Shown here one piece after another: positions 60,907 to 64,000 of a stretch of DNA of 64,000 nt (position 1 is its first letter; every line of letters begins with the position of its first letter). This stretch comes from CAWBOY01 sp963790585 (GTDB lineage: Bacteria; Planctomycetota; Planctomycetia; Gemmatales; Gemmataceae): positions 124,001 to 188,000 of the forward strand of contig CAWBOY010000003.1 of the NCBI GenBank assembly GCA_963790585.1, in the 5' to 3' direction. The notes beneath the pieces are model-generated. The model saw nothing but the letters and a program-made list of their open reading frames with translations, was not told where the DNA came from and made no database searches. A program made the position numbers and the translations under genes.

Positions 60907-60970
60907 CGAAGCGTGAGCGACCGGAGAAAGTCTGAACGAGCGTAACTCGCTCCGGTCGCTCACGCTCTCG
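60907..60970. repeat. Family B-like palindrome
   Basis: Arms CGAAGCGTGAGCGACCGGAG (60907-60926) and CTCCGGTCGCTCACGCTCTC (60950-60969) pair with one mismatch. It ends the hypothetical gene and precedes lysS. Confidence 0.85.
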
Positions 60971-61106
60971 GCTCGTCGATACAAGACTCAACTGGCTGAC
61001 GCCTTCCCCTTGCAATTGACAGGCCGAACCTCTCCGTTAAAATTCACGTCTCACCAAATGTCAAACACCCTTCGCATCGATTCCCTAACGAAAGAGCCAG
61101 ACGAAC

Positions 61107-62597
61107 GTGTCCGTATCCCACGACAGTCACGAAGCCAGCCGCATGGACAAGCTCCAGGCTATTGAGGCGCTCGGCCTTGATCCCTGGGGCGGACGATTTG
61201 AAGGCCATCAGTCGATTGCTGAGATTCTGAATCTCCCACAAGACAAGCTCGAAGGCGATCGCCCTCGTGTCCGCGCCGCGGGCCGCATCGTTTTGCGCCG
61301 CGATGCGGGCAAGGTGCATTTTGTCGACCTCTGGGATTGGACGACGCCGCGGCGCGACGACGAGCGCGGCAAGCTGCAAGTCATGATCGGACAAAAGCAG
61401 GTCGGCGAACAAGGCTGGGCTCTCGCGCAGAATCTCGATCTCGGCGATCTGCTCGGCGTCGATGGCTCGTTCGGCAAGACGCGCACCGGTGAGCCTACAA
61501 TCTTCGCCGAGAAGATCACCATTCTCGGCAAGTCGCTCGAACCCCACCCCGACAAGCGCGCCGGCTTGAAGGACATGGAGTATCGCCTGCGGCATCGCTA
61601 TCTCGATCTCGTCTACAATCCCGACATCCTCGATCGGGCGCGGAAGCGGATCTTGTTGCTGCGCACGATGCGGCGGTACCTCGACGATCGCGGCTTCTGC
61701 GAAGTCGAGTCACCGACGTTGCACGCGATTGCCGGCGGCGCGGCGGCCAGGCCGTTCATAACACAACACAATGCGCTGGACATCGAACTCTATCTGCGGA
61801 TCGCTCTCGAGCTTCATCTGAAGCGCTTGCTCGTCGGCGGCATCGAAAAGGTCTATGAAATCGGGCGTGTGTTTCGCAACGAAGGCATCAGTCCCAAGCA
61901 CAATCCCGAATTTACAATGATGGAGCTTTACGAAGCCTACGGCGACTATCGCTCCATGATGGATCTCACCGAAGGGCTGATCGTCGCCTGTGTCGACGCG
62001 CTCAATGGCAGCCGACAGATTGTTTACGGTGAACACGCGATTGACTTTAGTCCACCCTGGCAACGAGCGCGCTATCCCGATCTGTTCCAGGAACATGTCG
62101 GCGTCGCGATGGACGACACGGAGGGCGTGCGCCGCGCAGCCGAGGCCAAGGGTCTGCCAACCGTCGGCAAAGATCCGGCCGTCATCGTCAACACACTGTT
62201 CGAGCATGTCGTCGAAGACAAGCTGATTGGCCCGGTCTTCGTCTACGACTATCCCGCTCCGCTGTGTCCGTTAACCAAGCGGTCACGGTCGAACCCGCAG
62301 CTCGCGGAACGCTTCGAGCTTTACGTGCGCGGCATGGAGCTGGCCAACGCCTACACGGAATTGAACGACCCGATCACGCAAGAAGCAACCTTCCGACAGC
62401 AGCTGGCCGGCCTGCCGGAAGAGGACTCGATGGCCAAGATGGATGACGATTTCGTCCGGGCTCTGCGGCATGGAATGCCGCCCGCCGGCGGCTTGGGAAT
62501 CGGCATCGATCGGCTCGCGATGCTGCTGACGAATACGCAGACGATTCGCGACGTCATTTTGTTTCCGCTGCTGCGACCGGAACGGGCGGGGAAGTGA
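61107..62597 (+). CDS. lysS: Lysyl-tRNA synthetase, class II
   Basis: A 496-residue class II LysRS. The N-terminal OB-fold anticodon domain (about 50-150: RVRAAGRIVLRRDAGKVHFV) precedes the catalytic core: RHRYLDLVYNPDILDRARKR, motif 2 FRNEGISPKHNPEFTMMELY, YDYPAPLCPLTKR and motif 3 GGLGIGIDRLAMLLTNTQTI. The GTG at 61107 is the most upstream supported start; MDKLQAIEALGLDPW at 61143 could serve instead. It charges tRNA-Lys. A LolC-like gene begins 69 bp later, as seen in many planctomycetes, so they may share a promoter. Confidence 0.96.
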   Translation: MSVSHDSHEASRMDKLQAIEALGLDPWGGRFEGHQSIAEILNLPQDKLEGDRPRVRAAGRIVLRRDAGKVHFVDLWDWTTPRRDDERGKLQVMIGQKQVGEQGWALAQNLDLGDLLGVDGSFGKTRTGEPTIFAEKITILGKSLEPHPDKRAGLKDMEYRLRHRYLDLVYNPDILDRARKRILLLRTMRRYLDDRGFCEVESPTLHAIAGGAAARPFITQHNALDIELYLRIALELHLKRLLVGGIEKVYEIGRVFRNEGISPKHNPEFTMMELYEAYGDYRSMMDLTEGLIVACVDALNGSRQIVYGEHAIDFSPPWQRARYPDLFQEHVGVAMDDTEGVRRAAEAKGLPTVGKDPAVIVNTLFEHVVEDKLIGPVFVYDYPAPLCPLTKRSRSNPQLAERFELYVRGMELANAYTELNDPITQEATFRQQLAGLPEEDSMAKMDDDFVRALRHGMPPAGGLGIGIDRLAMLLTNTQTIRDVILFPLLRPERAGK

Positions 62598-62666
62598 TGA
62601 GCGCTCACTAGCCCCAAGCGCAAGCGCGGGGTTCTGAGTCCTGTACGTATCTCAAGGAGGGGCGAC

Positions 62667-64000
62667 GTGTATAAGCTGCTGCTCTGCATACGCTATTTAC
62701 GCACCCGCTGGCTCGCGATGGTCTGCATCGTCAGCGTCATGTTGGGCGTAGCCACACTGATTGTCGTCAATAGCGTCATGAGCGGCTTCAGCACCAAGCT
62801 CCGCTCGCGGCTGCACTCTCTGATCGCCAACGTCATCATCGAAGCGCGCGACTTCGAAGGTTTTCACGATCCGAAAGGCAAGATAGCGCAAATCTTTAGC
62901 GATCCCGAGTTGAAGTCACGCATCGAAGCGATGACGCCGACGCTAGAGATCTTCGCCATGCTGCAATATCGGCTGGGGATGGAACAGGCGCCCTATCTGC
63001 GGCCGGTTCGGCTCATCGGCATCGAACCCGAAGGCCGTAAGGCAGTAGGCGGGTTCGCCGAGTTTTTGATGCGACCGGAGAATCGCGAGAAGCCGAGCTT
63101 CGATCTGGATGCCGATGCCGCGCGGCGCTATTCCTTCCAAGAGCAAGTCGACAAGTGGGGCAACGGCCCTGACCCCGAGTTCGACAAGCCGCGCCCCGGC
63201 GAGCCGCCGGCTCCCGATCGGCCGAGCGCCAAGCCGGCGCCGCCCCAAGGCATCATCCTCGGTTATGCGATCGCGCACTATCCCGACCGCGAAGCTCCGC
63301 CGGACAAGCCGCGTGATGTGAAAATGCTGCTCGAAGGAGACAGCGTCGTCCTCATGACGCTCAGCGGAGCGCGGATGGCCCCCGTCGACACCCGCGTAGC
63401 CATCAGTGACTATAGCCGCACGGAGATGAGCGAATACGACTCCAATTATGTCTATATGTCTCTCGACTACATGCAACGCTGGCGCGCCATGGGCGATCGC
63501 GTGACCAGCATTCTGGTTCGACTGAAAAATTATGACGACGACGCAACCTTCGTCGTCGATCGGCTGCGCAAAATGTATCCGGGCTTGGAAGTGCAGACCT
63601 GGGAAGACAAACAGGGGCCGTTGCTCTCGGCCATTCGGATCGAAAAAGGGATTCTCAACGTCCTCTTATTCATGATCATCGCCGTGGCTGGCTTTGGCAT
63701 CCTGGCGATCTTCTCGATGATCGTCGTCGAAAAGACGCGCGACATCGGCATTCTCAAATCGCTCGGGGCGTCGAACATGGGGATATTGAAGATCTTTCTT
63801 GGATATGGGCTGCTTCTGGGGGTCGTCGGTGCTGGTGTCGGCACAATCATCGGCCTGACCTTCACGCTCCATATCAACGAGATCGAACACCTGTTGTCGC
63901 GCCTGACAGGCCAATCGGTATTCCCTTCGACGATCTATTACTTCAAGGAAATCCCGACCGATATCCAGCCGATGACGCTGCTGTTCGTCAATCTGGGTGC
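62667..64000 (+). CDS. LolC/LolE-type ABC transporter permease (3' end beyond window)
   Basis: Start is GTG at 62667 with AAGGAGGGG 6-12 bases upstream. The protein reads MYKLLLCIRYLRTRWLAMVC then SVMLGVATLIVVNSVMSGFS, the first membrane helix and NSVMSGF motif of LolC/E-type permeases, followed by a large periplasmic part and FtsX helices (LLFMIIAVAGFGILAIFSMI, VVEKTRDIGILKSLGASNMG). The frame is open to the right edge at 444 codons. It is about 60 residues longer in the periplasmic part than Escherichia coli LolC (Pro-rich stretch PDRPSAKPAPPQG). It works with a LolD ATPase to release lipoproteins. Confidence 0.92.
   Translation, partial: MYKLLLCIRYLRTRWLAMVCIVSVMLGVATLIVVNSVMSGFSTKLRSRLHSLIANVIIEARDFEGFHDPKGKIAQIFSDPELKSRIEAMTPTLEIFAMLQYRLGMEQAPYLRPVRLIGIEPEGRKAVGGFAEFLMRPENREKPSFDLDADAARRYSFQEQVDKWGNGPDPEFDKPRPGEPPAPDRPSAKPAPPQGIILGYAIAHYPDREAPPDKPRDVKMLLEGDSVVLMTLSGARMAPVDTRVAISDYSRTEMSEYDSNYVYMSLDYMQRWRAMGDRVTSILVRLKNYDDDATFVVDRLRKMYPGLEVQTWEDKQGPLLSAIRIEKGILNVLLFMIIAVAGFGILAIFSMIVVEKTRDIGILKSLGASNMGILKIFLGYGLLLGVVGAGVGTIIGLTFTLHINEIEHLLSRLTGQSVFPSTIYYFKEIPTDIQPMTLLFVNLG

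Overview
The window is chromosomal DNA of a planctomycete, probably of the Gemmataceae/Pirellulales type. The evidence is a DUF1549/DUF1553 cytochrome-c protein paired with a DUF1501 protein, a DUF1800/DUF1501 pair, two giant ECF sigma factors with a membrane segment and carboxypeptidase-regulatory-like repeats, an S8 protease with the planctomycete ELLEARCVPS N-terminal motif, and a chromosomal RepA-like initiator. It is GC-rich, with a lower-GC patch around 50.6-57.5 kb. Assignments come from reading translated sequence and family knowledge; no search was run.

Layout. 1-4.7 kb (minus): DUF1501 and DUF1549/1553 pair, then a DUF433/DUF5615 toxin-antitoxin-like trio. 4.8-13.8 kb (plus): two paralogous ECF sigma/carboxypeptidase-regulatory-like proteins, then DUF1800 and DUF1501. 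13.8-14.3 kb: a cluster of large palindromes. 14.5-20.5 kb: VOC protein, XRE regulator, then a large unknown protein with a MoxR AAA+ ATPase and a small acidic protein, resembling part of a MoxR-vWA-beta-propeller ternary system. 20.5-30.9 kb: mixed metabolism and repair (GmhB-like phosphatase, RecD2, YmdB-like phosphodiesterase, nucleotide-sugar dehydrogenase, heptose-phosphate nucleotidyltransferase, ThpR, ArsR). 31.0-33.2 kb: RepA-like initiator with five upstream iterons, flanked by small palindromic elements. 33.2-39.2 kb: pirin, alcohol dehydrogenase, GNAT, an erosion scar of two broken genes, a three-gene operon ending in a macro-domain protein, a Y1 transposase and a selenocysteine tRNA. 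39.2-49 kb: phosphoesterase, M20 peptidase, APC permease with Usp-like tail, amidohydrolase, TatA, tRNA-Val(CAC), small cytochrome. 49-57.9 kb: accessory region with two RAYT elements (one broken), an unrecognised 742-residue membrane protein, a HEAT-repeat protein and gene-poor DNA. 58-64 kb: subtilisin-like protease, lysS, and a LolC/FtsX-type permease cut by the right edge.

Two themes cut across the window. (1) Intergenic space is full of long near-perfect palindromes in recurring families, and three Y1/RAYT-type transposase genes are present that could mobilise such sequences; some palindromes have entered coding sequence. (2) At least twelve otherwise well-conserved genes each carry a single one-base frameshift, a density more consistent with residual assembly indels than with biology. 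I give each as one feature and state where the frame breaks.
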